A DNA stretch of 27,709 nt. It comes from an uncultured Collinsella sp. GTDB lineage: Bacteria; Actinomycetota; Coriobacteriia; Coriobacteriales; Coriobacteriaceae. A model generated the notes under the pieces. It was not told the origin of the DNA. It saw only the letters and a program-made list of their open reading frames with translations, and did no database searches. Shown in pieces: positions 7,661-15,679 of this stretch (its first letter is position 1; each line of letters starts with the position of its first letter). The translations under genes and the position numbers were made by a program. The stretch lies in NCBI GenBank assembly GCA_902493895.1, contig CABUQW010000028.1, positions 1 through 27,709 of the forward strand, given 5' to 3'.

Positions 7661-7776
7661 TACGCATTTCCTCAGCTCCGCGCCCCGACGGGTTCGACCC
7701 CATGCGAGGTTAACAAAAAAGCGACCAGCCTAAGCCAGTCGCTTTAACATGCTTTGGGTGGGCCGTCAGGGGGTCG
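7661..7776. repeat. copy B of the ~115-bp direct repeat
   Basis: The counterpart of 7484-7597, running uninterrupted into the intact tRNA-Lys gene. It includes the terminator at 7715-7745. Confidence 0.9.
7715..7745 (-). terminator. terminator of the tRNA-His/Lys cluster
   Basis: Same 11-bp stem with TTAG loop as copy A, followed on the - strand by a T-run. It lies 14 bases beyond the tRNA-Lys 3' end and ends the tRNA transcript. Confidence 0.88.
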
Positions 7777-7831
7777 AACCCTGGACCTTGGGATTAAGAG
7801 TCCCCTGCTCTACCAACTGAGCTAACGACCC
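7759..7831 (-). tRNA. tRNA-Lys, anticodon CUU (last of cluster)
   Basis: A full 73-nt cloverleaf. Acceptor GGGTCGT pairs with ACGGCCC (one G-U). D arm is GCTC..GAGC, anticodon loop CTCTTAA (anticodon CTT, codon AAG), T arm CAGGG-TTCGACC-CCCTG, discriminator A73. Position 27-43 is G-A, unpaired. After A73 the sequence reads CCC, so CCA is not encoded, unlike the twin gene at 7875-7950. Confidence 0.96.
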
Positions 7832-7835
7832 AAAG

Positions 7836-7861
7836 CTAAAGTCCGTTATGACGGACTTTAG
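7836..7861. other. 11-bp hairpin between the two tRNA-Lys genes
   Basis: CTAAAGTCCGT (7836-7846) pairs perfectly with ACGGACTTTAG (7851-7861) around TATG. There is no T-run, so it is more likely a processing or spacer hairpin in the tRNA precursor than a terminator. Confidence 0.6.
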
Positions 7862-7874
7862 AGGAGATATCGTG

Positions 7875-7950
7875 TGGTGGGCCGTCAGGGGGTCGAACCC
7901 TGGACCTTGGGATTAAGAGTCCCCTGCTCTACCAACTGAGCTAACGACCC
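7875..7950 (-). tRNA. tRNA-Lys, anticodon CUU (with encoded CCA)
   Basis: The body (7878-7950) is identical to the tRNA-Lys at 7759-7831, with anticodon CTT. CCA is encoded at 7875-7877. The spacing to tRNA-His is 21 bases, consistent with one precursor transcript. Confidence 0.97.
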
Positions 7951-7971
7951 GATATCAACACGAAGCAAGAC

Positions 7972-8049
7972 TGGGGTGGGTAAAGGGACTCGAACCCTCG
8001 ACCTACGGGACCACAACCCGTCGCTCTAGCCAACTGAGCTACACCCACC
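7972..8049 (-). tRNA. tRNA-His, anticodon GUG
   Basis: Acceptor GTGGGTG pairs with TACCCAC (one G-T). The anticodon arm ACGGG-TTGTGGT-CCCGT gives anticodon GTG. The histidine-specific extra G(-1) at 8049 faces discriminator C73, and CCA is encoded at 7972-7974. It is the first gene of the cluster, nearest the promoter. Confidence 0.97.
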
Positions 8050-8075
8050 GTGTCCTGTGCGCTTCGCGCTCGACT

Positions 8076-8104
8076 ATTATTGCAAGGAACGCCACGCGAT
8101 GCAA
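8076..8104 (-). promoter_or_regulatory. promoter of the tRNA cluster
   Basis: On the - strand TTGCAT (8099-8104), a 17-base spacer and AATAAT (8076-8081) sit 27 bases before tRNA-His. Confidence 0.7.
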
Positions 8105-8214
8105 GCCCCAATTTTCAAGAATTTTGAAAAGAGTTTTTCGGATCCATTTCGAGCAAATCCCACCGGTTTCATAGGAGTAAACTTGCCCCACTGCAAATGC
8201 TCGAAAGGACCGGC

Positions 8215-9396
8215 ATGAAAGAACTCTCCAACCGCACGGCAACGTTTACCGATTCCGTCATCCGCCGTATGACGCGCATCTCCAATAAGTACGGCGCCGT
8301 CAATCTCTCGCAGGGCTTCCCCGACTTCGATCCCCCGGCGCAGCTGCTCAACAGCCTGAGTGCCATCGCCAGCGACCCCAAGCCGCTCTATCACCAGTAC
8401 TCCATCACCTGGGGCTCCCAGGCCATGCGCGAGGCGCTTGCCGCCAAGCAGGAGCACTTTATGGGCATGCCGGTGAACCCCAACGAGAATATCGTGGTCA
8501 CCTGCGGCTCCACCGAGGCCATGATGGCCGCCATGATGACGGTCACGAACCCTGGCGACAAGGTCGTCATCTTCTCGCCGTTCTACGAGAACTACGGCGC
8601 CGACACGATCCTTTCGGGTGCCGAGCCCATCTACGTGCCGCTCAACCCTCCCGCATTCGACTTTGACCGCGAGACGCTCGAGGCGGCCTTCCGCGACAAC
8701 GATCCCAAGGCCATCGTCCTGTGCAACCCTTCCAACCCCTGCGGCAAGGTCTTTACGCGCGAGGAGCTCACCTTTATCGCCGACCTCTGCAAAAAGTACG
8801 ACGCCTACTGCATCACCGACGAGGTATACGAGCACATCGTCTACGCGCCCCACGAGCACGTCTATATGGCCACGCTGCCCGGCATGTTTGAGCGCACCAT
8901 CAGCTGCAGCTCGCTGTCCAAGACCTACTCCATCACCGGCTGGCGTCTGGGCTACACTATCGCCCCTGCCGAAATCACCGAGCGCATCAAAAAGGTCCAC
9001 GACTTCCTCACCGTGGGCGCCGCCGCTCCCCTGCAGGAAGCCGTCGTCACCGCCCTCAACTTCGACGACAGCTATTACGATGAGGTCCTTGACCTCTACA
9101 CCGCCAAACGCGACCTGTTCTGCCAAGGACTCGACAGCATCGGTCTTGAGCATAACGTGCCGCAGGGCGCCTACTACGTCATGCTGGACATTTCTGAGTT
9201 TGGCTATGACAGCGACCTCGAGTTCTGTGAAGACCTCGCGTCTAAAGTGGGTGTGGGCGCCGTGCCCGGCTCGAGCTTCTTCCGCGAGCACGTCAACCAT
9301 CTGATTCGTTTCCACTTTGCCAAGCGAGACGAGACGCTTAACGCGGCGCTGGAGAACCTCAAGTCGCTACGTGATAAAATCAAGCCGCGCGGGTAA
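8215..9396 (+). CDS. PLP-dependent class I/II aminotransferase
   Basis: A 393-residue fold-type I aminotransferase. Characteristic stretches are AVNLSQGFPDFDPP, VTCGSTEAMMAA (phosphate-binding region), the LCNPSNPCGKVF loop, the PLP-pairing Asp and Tyr in CITDEVYEHIVY, the Schiff-base lysine K236 in SSLSKTYSITGWRLGY, and the C-terminal substrate-carboxylate Arg in HLIRFHFAKRDE. The NLSQGFPDF opening is shared with aspartate/kynurenine-type aminotransferases, so an aromatic or acidic amino acid is likely, but the exact substrate cannot be read. The ATG at 8215 has AAAGGA at normal spacing; an ATG six codons earlier does not. The gene is monocistronic, with its own terminator. Confidence 0.92.
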   Translation: MKELSNRTATFTDSVIRRMTRISNKYGAVNLSQGFPDFDPPAQLLNSLSAIASDPKPLYHQYSITWGSQAMREALAAKQEHFMGMPVNPNENIVVTCGSTEAMMAAMMTVTNPGDKVVIFSPFYENYGADTILSGAEPIYVPLNPPAFDFDRETLEAAFRDNDPKAIVLCNPSNPCGKVFTREELTFIADLCKKYDAYCITDEVYEHIVYAPHEHVYMATLPGMFERTISCSSLSKTYSITGWRLGYTIAPAEITERIKKVHDFLTVGAAAPLQEAVVTALNFDDSYYDEVLDLYTAKRDLFCQGLDSIGLEHNVPQGAYYVMLDISEFGYDSDLEFCEDLASKVGVGAVPGSSFFREHVNHLIRFHFAKRDETLNAALENLKSLRDKIKPRG

Positions 9397-9424
9397 GGAC
9401 GGCCCGGCAACTAAAGCAACCAAA

Positions 9425-9463
9425 GAAGCCTCGCACCGCCCGCCGCGTTGCGAGGCTTCTTTC
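9425..9463 (+). terminator. terminator of the aminotransferase gene
   Basis: GAAGCCTCGCA (9425-9435) pairs with TGCGAGGCTTC (9449-9459) around 13 bases, followed by TTTCT. Confidence 0.9.
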
Positions 9464-9471
9464 TATAGCGC

Positions 9472-9499
9472 TTTCTTAAATGGTTTAGAGCTCTATACT
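9472..9499 (+). promoter_or_regulatory. weak candidate promoter of the ROK kinase gene
   Basis: TATACT (9494-9499) is a fair -10. The -35 (TTTCTT, 9472-9477, 16-base spacing) is poor. It lies between the previous terminator and the ribosome site. Confidence 0.35.
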
Positions 9500-9537
9500 T
9501 TAGTCACGGAGCAACTCGTCCCAGAGAGAGGAATACT

Positions 9538-10428
9538 ATGGCAGAACAGCAGCTTATCGGAGCGCTCGAGGCCGGCGGCACCAAGATGGTCTGCGCCACG
9601 GGCTATGCAGACGGTACGGTCCTGGAGCGCGAGCAGATCGCGACCACGACCCCACAGGAAACCGTCGAGGCCGTCAACGCATGGTTTGCCGACAAGGGCA
9701 TCGCCGCGCTGGGCATTGGCGCCTTTGGCCCTACCGCAGTCAACCCCGCCTCGCCCCAATACGGCAAGATCCTGGAGACGCCCAAAACGGCATGGCGCTA
9801 CTTTGACCTGCTGGGCACTATCCAAAACGAGCTCAATATCCCCTGCGGCTACGATACCGACGTCAACGTCGCCTGCCTGGGCGAGGTCACGTTTGGTTGC
9901 GCTCAGGGCCTTACCGATGTGGTCTACCTGACCATCGGCACCGGCGTGGGCGCCGGCGTGCTCTCGGGCGGTAAGCTCGTGCACGGCATGATGCATCCCG
10001 AGGCCGGCCACATCCTGGTCACGCGCGACCCGCGCGACACCATCGGCGAGCATAGCGCCTGCCCCTTCCACGACAACTGCCTAGAGGGCCTCATCGCCGG
10101 CCCCGGCGTTAAAAAGCGCTGGGATGGCAAGAGCGCCGGAGACATGGCCGATGACCCGGAGGCCATGGACCTGCTCGCCGGCTATCTGGCACAGGCGCTC
10201 ATGACCTACACGCTGTGCTACGCGCCGCAAAAGATCATCATCGGCGGCGGCGTGGCCGACCACACCCCCATCGTGCCGCTCGCGCGCAAGAAGTGCGCCG
10301 AAATGCTCAACGGCTATATCGTCACGCCCGAGGTCAACGACATCGATAACTACATCGTCAACAACAGCCTCGAGGGCAAGCAGGGCATCATGGGTTGCCT
10401 GGCCCTGGGCGCACAGGCGCTTCAGTAG
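9538..10428 (+). CDS. ROK-family sugar kinase, probably fructokinase
   Basis: 296 residues, starting with the ATP-phosphate motif GALEAGGTKMVCA typical of ROK fructokinases. Next come GIGAFGPTAVNP, the catalytic-region Asp in CGYDTDVNVACLGE, the second phosphate motif LTIGTGVGAGVLSGGKLVHG, and the zinc-binding segment HPEAGHILV followed by CPFHDNCLEGLIAGPG. A third motif, IIIGGGVADH, lies near the C-terminus. The family phosphorylates hexoses with ATP in the cytoplasm. The EAGGTK opening and CPFH..C pattern fit the fructokinase branch (as in Bacillus YdhR/GmuE). No sugar transporter is adjacent, so the pathway is not shown. The AGAGAGG ribosome site precedes ATG 9538. Confidence 0.85.
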   Translation: MAEQQLIGALEAGGTKMVCATGYADGTVLEREQIATTTPQETVEAVNAWFADKGIAALGIGAFGPTAVNPASPQYGKILETPKTAWRYFDLLGTIQNELNIPCGYDTDVNVACLGEVTFGCAQGLTDVVYLTIGTGVGAGVLSGGKLVHGMMHPEAGHILVTRDPRDTIGEHSACPFHDNCLEGLIAGPGVKKRWDGKSAGDMADDPEAMDLLAGYLAQALMTYTLCYAPQKIIIGGGVADHTPIVPLARKKCAEMLNGYIVTPEVNDIDNYIVNNSLEGKQGIMGCLALGAQALQ

Positions 10429-10511
10429 CAGACGCACCCACGGGGCGTGGCGCGCCCGGCAAATCCGATCTACGGAACGACGCCACCACGCCTCAAATAA
10501 GCCCTTAAACA

Positions 10512-10557
10512 AAAAAGGCCGCCTAGGACCAAACAATACGTCCTAGGCGGCCTTTTT
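10512..10557. terminator. bidirectional terminator between the ROK kinase and VanZ genes
   Basis: AAAAAGGCCGCCTAGGAC (10512-10529) and its exact reverse complement (10540-10557) flank a 10-base loop, giving A/T runs on both sides. The TAG stop of the leftward VanZ gene lies inside the right arm. Confidence 0.95.
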
Positions 10558-10992
10558 GGCGCACATCAGCGACCGTAAGAGATATCGGAGCGCAACGCCC
10601 GTTGCCGCTCCACAGCAGTCGATCATCACATCGGTGATCATGCCGGCGCGTCCCGGCACAAAGAGCTGAATCGTTTCGTCGATCGAGGGAATCAGCAGCA
10701 GGAACACCGCCGTGGGCAGCAGCACGTCAAAGGTGCGCCGGCCCTCAAAATCAAAGGCGTGCGTTGCCAGGATGCCGAGCACCATATACTCGGTAAAATG
10801 CGCGCACTTGCGAACAGCAAAGTTGGTCACCCATTCATATGGAAGTCCCACGCCGTGCAGAAAACCGCGGATAGCCTCCATGACCGTTAGGCTCAGCGAG
10901 CCCGACCCCGAGCCGGGAACCAGCGAATTGCCCCAGATCAAGAGCGCCATCAGGCAGGTCACGACCGCCCATTTTCGATTGATCTTAACCAT
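10543..10992 (-). CDS. VanZ-like membrane protein
   Basis: 149 residues with the VanZ-family hallmarks RKCAHFTEYMVLGIL and DETIQLFVPGRAGMITDVMID, plus a Gly-containing helix GAATGVALRYLL. About four hydrophobic segments are visible (near residues 9-26, 70-80, 90-105 and 124-140), so it is an inner-membrane protein. VanZ was named from teicoplanin resistance, but most relatives have no proven role. Its ATG follows the stop of the large upstream gene by seven bases and the GGAGG overlaps that stop, so the two are co-transcribed and probably translationally coupled. The stop codon is embedded in the terminator stem. Confidence 0.85.
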   Translation of the reverse strand: MVKINRKWAVVTCLMALLIWGNSLVPGSGSGSLSLTVMEAIRGFLHGVGLPYEWVTNFAVRKCAHFTEYMVLGILATHAFDFEGRRTFDVLLPTAVFLLLIPSIDETIQLFVPGRAGMITDVMIDCCGAATGVALRYLLRSLMCAKKAA

Positions 10993-10999
10993 GCAGAAG

Positions 11000-12400
11000 T
11001 TATGCCTCCGCGCGGAGCGGCGCGAAGCTGGCGGTACCGCCCTCGATAACGCTCAAATAGGCACGGCCCGTACGCTTGGCGGTAGAGGACTGCAGGCGCT
11101 CGATCTCTTCCTCGAGGATCTGATTGACGCGCTCGTGACGACGATTTCCCATAATGCCGGCGGCAATAGCCTCGGCCCGCTCGATGCTCTCGCGCGAGAT
11201 GCGGGCGGTATCCTCGGGGAACACAGCGCTGTGACGGCCGACATAGGCGGGGGCAGCAGGCTGAGGGGCAGCGACGGGAGCGGGGGCTGCAACAGGAGCG
11301 GGCTCGTCAATCTCATCCAGAATCGCGGTGGCGGCGGCCCACATGTCCTCGTGGCCCGAGTAATCGGCCATGGGGACATCAACCTCGAGCGAGGCGTCCG
11401 GAAGGTCGCCGGTGTCGGTGCGATCTTGGGCATCAATCGATGCGGTGATGGCTGCAGGCTCATCGAGGTCATCGAGATCGATGTCCGCGGCACCGGAGAT
11501 GATAGGCATGCTGGCGAGGTTTGCGTTGTACGGCGCAGCCTCAGCCGCCTGCTGCTGGGCAGGAGCGCCCCAAAGCGAGCTTTCGGCGGCACGGCGGGCG
11601 GCAACGGCCTCCTCGTCCGCGGTCATGGCTTCATCAACGTACGAATTGTCGGCAGAAGCGCTCGCATCCGCCGAGGTAGCGCTGTAGGCGTTATTGGATG
11701 CCGCGTTGGCAACGAGTGCCACGAAAGCCGCCGTGCTGCCCGCAGGGGCGGCCTGGGAGCCAGACACGGCGCGTGCCGCGGCGGCGATGTCGTCGCGATT
11801 GAAGGAGCCGGTCTGCCCGCCGTTGGTGAGCTCGTCGATGGCGACTTGATAGACGTCGCGCGAGTGTGCGGGGTCGCAGCTCACCGGCGAATCGTCGTCG
11901 AGCATACTGTCGATCATGGACCAAGCCTCGTCCTCGTCCATAGCATCTGCGGCTCGAGCGATGGTAGGGACACCATCATCGGCATGACGGCGCTGGAACG
12001 CACCAGTCAGGCCGGAAAGGAATGCCGAGGTAGACTGCTCCGCCTGAGCCTGAGAAGCAGAAGCCGCAGCGTAAGGAGTCGCATCCTGCTGCTGAGCTGG
12101 AATCGAGGCGGTCTTGAACTCGCTTTGATGCTGATTGAGATTGGCGGCACCGCCCATGGCATCGGGCTGGAACAGACGCTCTTCACGCTGCGCACGATAC
12201 TCGGAGATACCCAGCGAGGCGGCATAGATACCCACGCCTGCCACCGCGCCCACGGCGAAGGGAACCGCACCCGCCACGACCGTCTCGTTCACAGACGAAA
12301 ACGGTAGCGTCGCGGCATACATAACCACGGGAGCGGCAAGGCCGATCCCGCACGAAAGTCCAGCAAGGACTGCTCGTTGTGTTGCATCAGAAGAAGCCAT
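11000..12400 (-). CDS. hypothetical membrane-anchored protein with long Ala/Asp-rich tail
   Basis: 466 residues, not recognised. It starts at ATG 12400 behind GGGGAG; a start nine codons earlier lacks a site. Two hydrophobic segments near the N-terminus (about residues 10-33 and 42-65, AVLAGLSCGIGLAAPVV and GAVPFAVGAVAGVGIYAA) form a hairpin anchor. Residues about 70-400 are low-complexity: Ala, Gln, Ser and acidic residues with a Pro-Ala stretch (EPAPVAAPAPVAAP), likely disordered and cytoplasmic. The last 70 residues are more ordered: SRESIERAEAIAAGIMG, a charged helix RVNQILEEEIERLQ, and AYLSVIEGGTASF. It heads an operon with the VanZ-like gene. A role at the cell envelope is a guess from topology only. 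Confidence 0.75.
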   Translation of the reverse strand: MASSDATQRAVLAGLSCGIGLAAPVVMYAATLPFSSVNETVVAGAVPFAVGAVAGVGIYAASLGISEYRAQREERLFQPDAMGGAANLNQHQSEFKTASIPAQQQDATPYAAASASQAQAEQSTSAFLSGLTGAFQRRHADDGVPTIARAADAMDEDEAWSMIDSMLDDDSPVSCDPAHSRDVYQVAIDELTNGGQTGSFNRDDIAAAARAVSGSQAAPAGSTAAFVALVANAASNNAYSATSADASASADNSYVDEAMTADEEAVAARRAAESSLWGAPAQQQAAEAAPYNANLASMPIISGAADIDLDDLDEPAAITASIDAQDRTDTGDLPDASLEVDVPMADYSGHEDMWAAATAILDEIDEPAPVAAPAPVAAPQPAAPAYVGRHSAVFPEDTARISRESIERAEAIAAGIMGNRRHERVNQILEEEIERLQSSTAKRTGRAYLSVIEGGTASFAPLRAEA

Positions 12401-12536
12401 GAGCTCTCCCCATCTTCCAGCACCCAAATAGCATCATTCAGTTGGCTGCGCGAGAGAAGATGAAGCGGGGCTATGCCCCAAAGCAACGGTATATGGTTCG
12501 TTTCATCTGCGTTTTCCGTCGCGAAGCTTAAAAGCT

Positions 12537-12565
12537 ATTATGCGAAACCGCCCCGTCGATTGCAA
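12537..12565 (-). promoter_or_regulatory. promoter of the hypothetical-VanZ operon
   Basis: On the - strand TTGCAA (12560-12565), 17 bases, CATAAT (12537-12542). The leader of about 130 bases contains a GGGGC-ATA-GCCCC hairpin. Confidence 0.7.
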
Positions 12566-12642
12566 GCGACGATGTCGGATTGAAACGGGAAACCTGCTGC
12601 TTGCCAGTCTTATGGTCAAAAAAGCGCGGAGCGGCGATATAG

Positions 12643-12673
12643 AAAAGGGCCGAGGCTCAAAGCCCCGACCCTT
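12643..12673 (-). terminator. intrinsic terminator of rho
   Basis: Read leftward, GGGTCGGGGC and GCCTCGGCCC form ten RNA pairs (two G-U) around a TTTGA loop, followed by TTTT. It starts about 40 bases after the rho stop. Confidence 0.85.
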
Positions 12674-12711
12674 TATCGCATTGATGACTATCGCTGCGTG
12701 TGGATGACAAC

Positions 12712-15285
12712 CTAGAACGTCTGCTCGTAGTCGCTGTGCTTTTTGGCCGAACGCACCAGGAACTCCTGGTTGGTGTTGGTGCCCTTAAGACCCTTGATAA
12801 ACGATGCGGCTGCGCGCTCGGTGTTGTTCATGCCAGCAAGAATGCGACGCAGGCCAAAGACAAACGGACGCATCTGCTCGTCAACCAACAGGTCCTCGTT
12901 ACGCGTACCGGAGGCAACGGGGTCGATAGCCGGGAAGATGCGGCGGTCGGCCAGGTCGCGGTCGAGCTTGAGCTCCATGTTGCCGGTGCCCTTGAACTCC
13001 TCAAAGATGACCTCGTCCATCTTGGAACCGGTGTCGATGAGGGCAGAGGCCAGGATGGTGAGCGAGCCACCGTTCTCGATATTGCGGGCTGCGCCCAGGA
13101 AACGCTTGGGCGGATACAGTGCCGCCGAATCAACGCCGCCCGAAAGGATGCGGCCTGAGGCGGGCGCCGCCAAGTTGTAGGCGCGGGCAAGACGCGTGAT
13201 GGAGTCGAGCACCACCACAACATCGCCGCCCAGCTCCACGATGCGCTTGGCGCGCTCGATGACGAGCTCTGCCACGCGAGTGTGGTTGTCGGCGGGCATA
13301 TCGAAGGTCGACGCCACGACCTCGCCCTTGATGGAACGCTGCATATCGGTGACCTCTTCGGGGCGCTCGTCGACGAGCAGACAGATGAGGTGCACCTCGG
13401 GATTGTTAATCGAGATAGATTGGCAAATCTTCTTGAGGATCGTGGTCTTGCCGGCCTTGGGCGGGGACACGATCAGGCCACGCTGACCCTTGCCGATCGG
13501 CGACACGATGTCGATGGCGCGACCGGTAATGGAGTCCTTGCCGTGCTCCATGCGCAGCGGCTCATTGGGATAGACCGGGGTGAGGTCGCCGAACTTGGGA
13601 CGGTTGCGAATCTGCTCGGGGTCCAGACCGTTGACGGTCGTGATTTTGGCGAGGCCGGCGCGCTTGTCGCCGCCGCGCGAAGGACGCAGCGAGCCCTCGA
13701 TGACGTCGCCCGTGCGCAGGCGCGCGGAGCGGATGAGGTAGGCGGGCACGAAGGCGTCGTCGTTGGACTTCATGTAGCCATGGGCGTGGATGATGCCGGA
13801 GCTGTCCGGGCGAATCTGCAGAATGCCCTTGATGTCGCGGAAGCCCTCGGCCTTCGCGGCGGTGACGTAGATCTCCTCGACGAGCTCGGCTTTCTTCTTG
13901 CCGGTCGTCTCAATCTCGAACTCCTTGGCCTTCTCGCGCAGCTCGGCGACCTTCATGGCCGCGAGCTCCTCGCGCGAAAGCGTGGGCTCAGTCGGAGCGG
14001 CATTGCGCTCCTTATTGCGCTGCTTGCGGTCGCGCTGACGGTTGCGGCGATCGTTGTTGCGCTCGTCCTTGCGCTCGTTGCGGTCCTCGTTGCGCTTGTG
14101 CTGGCGACGGTTGGGGCGAGCGTTGTCATCGGCCTCAGCGGGCGCGGCGCCATCGGCTGCGGCGGCGTCGGCATTGGCCGCAGCGGCGTCATTGGCCTCG
14201 GCGCCGGAATCAATCTGCGCTTCGGCATCAGCCTGCTGCTCGGACGCCTTGGCCTTAGCGGACTTCTTACGACCGCGCTTGGGCTTCTCGGACGCAGACT
14301 GTACGACGTCTTGGGGCTCGGCGGCATCAGTCGATGCATCGGCGGTCGTCTCGGCGGAATCCTCGGACGCACCCTTCTTGGCAGTCTTGGCCTTGGACGT
14401 GCGCTTAGCAGCAGTACGATGGCTGCGACCAGGACGGACGTCGGCGGGCTCGGCATCGGCGGGAGCGGGCTCGGAAGTCGTAGCATCCTGAACGGGTGCA
14501 TCGGCAGCAGTTGCAGACTCGGCGGTCGCCGCAGCATCCCGAGCAGCTGCGGCTGCGGCTGCGGCCTTCTCTGCCTCGACGAAGGCCTTGGGCTTGCGAC
14601 CGCGACGGTGCGGGCGCAAAGCCGGATCGACAACGGGAACTTCGCTGGCCTCGACAGACGCAGCGGGCTCAGCAGGCGATGCGCCCTCCCCTGCCGTGGA
14701 ACGGACCGAAGCCTCAGTGAGCTCGGGGGTTACCTGTTCAGCAATCTGCTCGGCCTTAACAGCCGTGCGACGGCGTGTGCGCGTTGCCGGCCTCTCGGTC
14801 GGCAGGTCGGCGGCAGGGGTCTCGGTGGCGGCAGGGGTCTCGGGCACAGACGGAGCTGCAAGCTCGGTCAGAGCCGCGGCCTCGCGCTCGGCAGCACGAC
14901 GCCGGGCGCGCACCACCTGAGCCTCGCTAATCTGCGCCAACGCACGTGCCTGCGCGACCTCATCGGAAATCGGCGCCGAGGAGTCAGCTGCAACGGTGCG
15001 CTTGGCGCGCGTCGTGCGCGTGGTACGGCGCTTGGGCTTGGTGACCTCCTCGCCGTCAGCGTCAGGCTTGGCCGTGCGGCGTGTGCGCTTGGGCTTTGCC
15101 GGAGCAGCCTCCTCACCAGTTGCAGGCACGGCCTTCTCAGCCGCTACAGGCGTAGGCGTCGAAGCAGCCTTAGGCGTCTCAGGAGCCGAGGCTTGCGCGG
15201 GCGCCGCGACCTGGTCCGAAGCAACCGGTGCAGCGGGAGCGGCCTGCGTCGTCGTTATTTCGTTTTCTTGCTGTTGATCAGACAC
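12712..15285 (-). CDS. rho: transcription termination factor Rho with a 435-residue N-terminal extension
   Basis: 857 residues, against about 420 for E. coli Rho. From residue 436 the standard domains follow: Rho_N helix bundle (LSREELAAMKVAELREKAKE), the cold-shock-like RNA-binding domain (ILQIRPDSSGIIHAHGYM), the Walker A loop VSPPKAGKTT (K613), Walker B VVVLDSITRLARAYN, and the ring-interface block GGVDSAALYPPKRFLGAARN. Residues 1-435 are Ala/Glu/Pro-rich with basic islands, including AT-hook-like RRGRKPK and KPKRGRKKS, and an Arg/Asn/Asp-rich stretch just before Rho_N. The start is GTG 15285: an in-frame TGA lies three codons upstream and no Met follows for hundreds of residues. The ribosome site is weak. 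Actinobacterial Rho proteins commonly carry such extensions. Confidence 0.95.
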   Translation of the reverse strand: MSDQQQENEITTTQAAPAAPVASDQVAAPAQASAPETPKAASTPTPVAAEKAVPATGEEAAPAKPKRTRRTAKPDADGEEVTKPKRRTTRTTRAKRTVAADSSAPISDEVAQARALAQISEAQVVRARRRAAEREAAALTELAAPSVPETPAATETPAADLPTERPATRTRRRTAVKAEQIAEQVTPELTEASVRSTAGEGASPAEPAASVEASEVPVVDPALRPHRRGRKPKAFVEAEKAAAAAAAARDAAATAESATAADAPVQDATTSEPAPADAEPADVRPGRSHRTAAKRTSKAKTAKKGASEDSAETTADASTDAAEPQDVVQSASEKPKRGRKKSAKAKASEQQADAEAQIDSGAEANDAAAANADAAAADGAAPAEADDNARPNRRQHKRNEDRNERKDERNNDRRNRQRDRKQRNKERNAAPTEPTLSREELAAMKVAELREKAKEFEIETTGKKKAELVEEIYVTAAKAEGFRDIKGILQIRPDSSGIIHAHGYMKSNDDAFVPAYLIRSARLRTGDVIEGSLRPSRGGDKRAGLAKITTVNGLDPEQIRNRPKFGDLTPVYPNEPLRMEHGKDSITGRAIDIVSPIGKGQRGLIVSPPKAGKTTILKKICQSISINNPEVHLICLLVDERPEEVTDMQRSIKGEVVASTFDMPADNHTRVAELVIERAKRIVELGGDVVVVLDSITRLARAYNLAAPASGRILSGGVDSAALYPPKRFLGAARNIENGGSLTILASALIDTGSKMDEVIFEEFKGTGNMELKLDRDLADRRIFPAIDPVASGTRNEDLLVDEQMRPFVFGLRRILAGMNNTERAAASFIKGLKGTNTNQEFLVRSAKKHSDYEQTF

Positions 15286-15428
15286 AGTGTTTGCTCAACT
15301 TTCTTTTCAAGCCCTGTGATCACATGCTCCCTGCATAAACCTTCAGGGCGGCTAAACAGTCTAGTTCCGTTCAAGACGACGGACATCATTGATCTGTATC
15401 GAGATGATTGCGTCAATTACGCAGCGTA

Positions 15429-15456
15429 AGTGTAACACAACCGCCGCCACCTGCAA
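15429..15456 (-). promoter_or_regulatory. candidate rho promoter
   Basis: On the - strand TTGCAG (15451-15456), 16 bases, TACACT (15429-15434), leaving a leader of about 140 bases before the GTG start. Confidence 0.45.
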
Positions 15457-15549
15457 CTTAGTCATTGGAGACGTTCTTAAACGACTAGTCAAAAGGGACA
15501 CTCCTCCTCAAAAGCGCCTTGAGATGTCGCGCCAGAGGAGTGAAGCCGT

Positions 15550-15654
15550 GGCACCCGGAATAGCCGCGCCACGAATCGCGCCCATCTACTACGTTTGCCC
15601 CCGAGCCCCTGACCATACCCTTGTTTTTTCAAAAACAACGAGTCTGCTACCTGC
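15550..15654 (-). repeat. non-coding repeat R1, left of the IS110 element
   Basis: Read leftward it starts GCAGGTAG (15654-15647), runs through TTGTTTTTGAAAA, GGGTATGGTCAGGGG and CAAACGTAGTAGATGGGC, then ATTCGTGGCG and a GTGGC/GCCAC hairpin. Clearly related sequence occurs at 17221-17345 (+) and 17365-17441 (-). The 15286-15549 stretch holds only the rho leader and similar GTCCC-containing sequence; no gene is seen. Confidence 0.65.
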
Positions 15655-15679
15655 ACTGATAATTGTTCTCGGGGGAAGC

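Noticed and set aside
7484..7776. CRISPR array
   Set aside because: Only two ~115-bp copies with unequal contents, fully explained as tRNA terminator plus tRNA end; no short regular repeats or spacers.
13282..15429. 715-codon plus-strand frame opposite rho
   Set aside because: Complement of the low-complexity Rho extension; Gly/Leu/Arg-rich with no recognisable domain.
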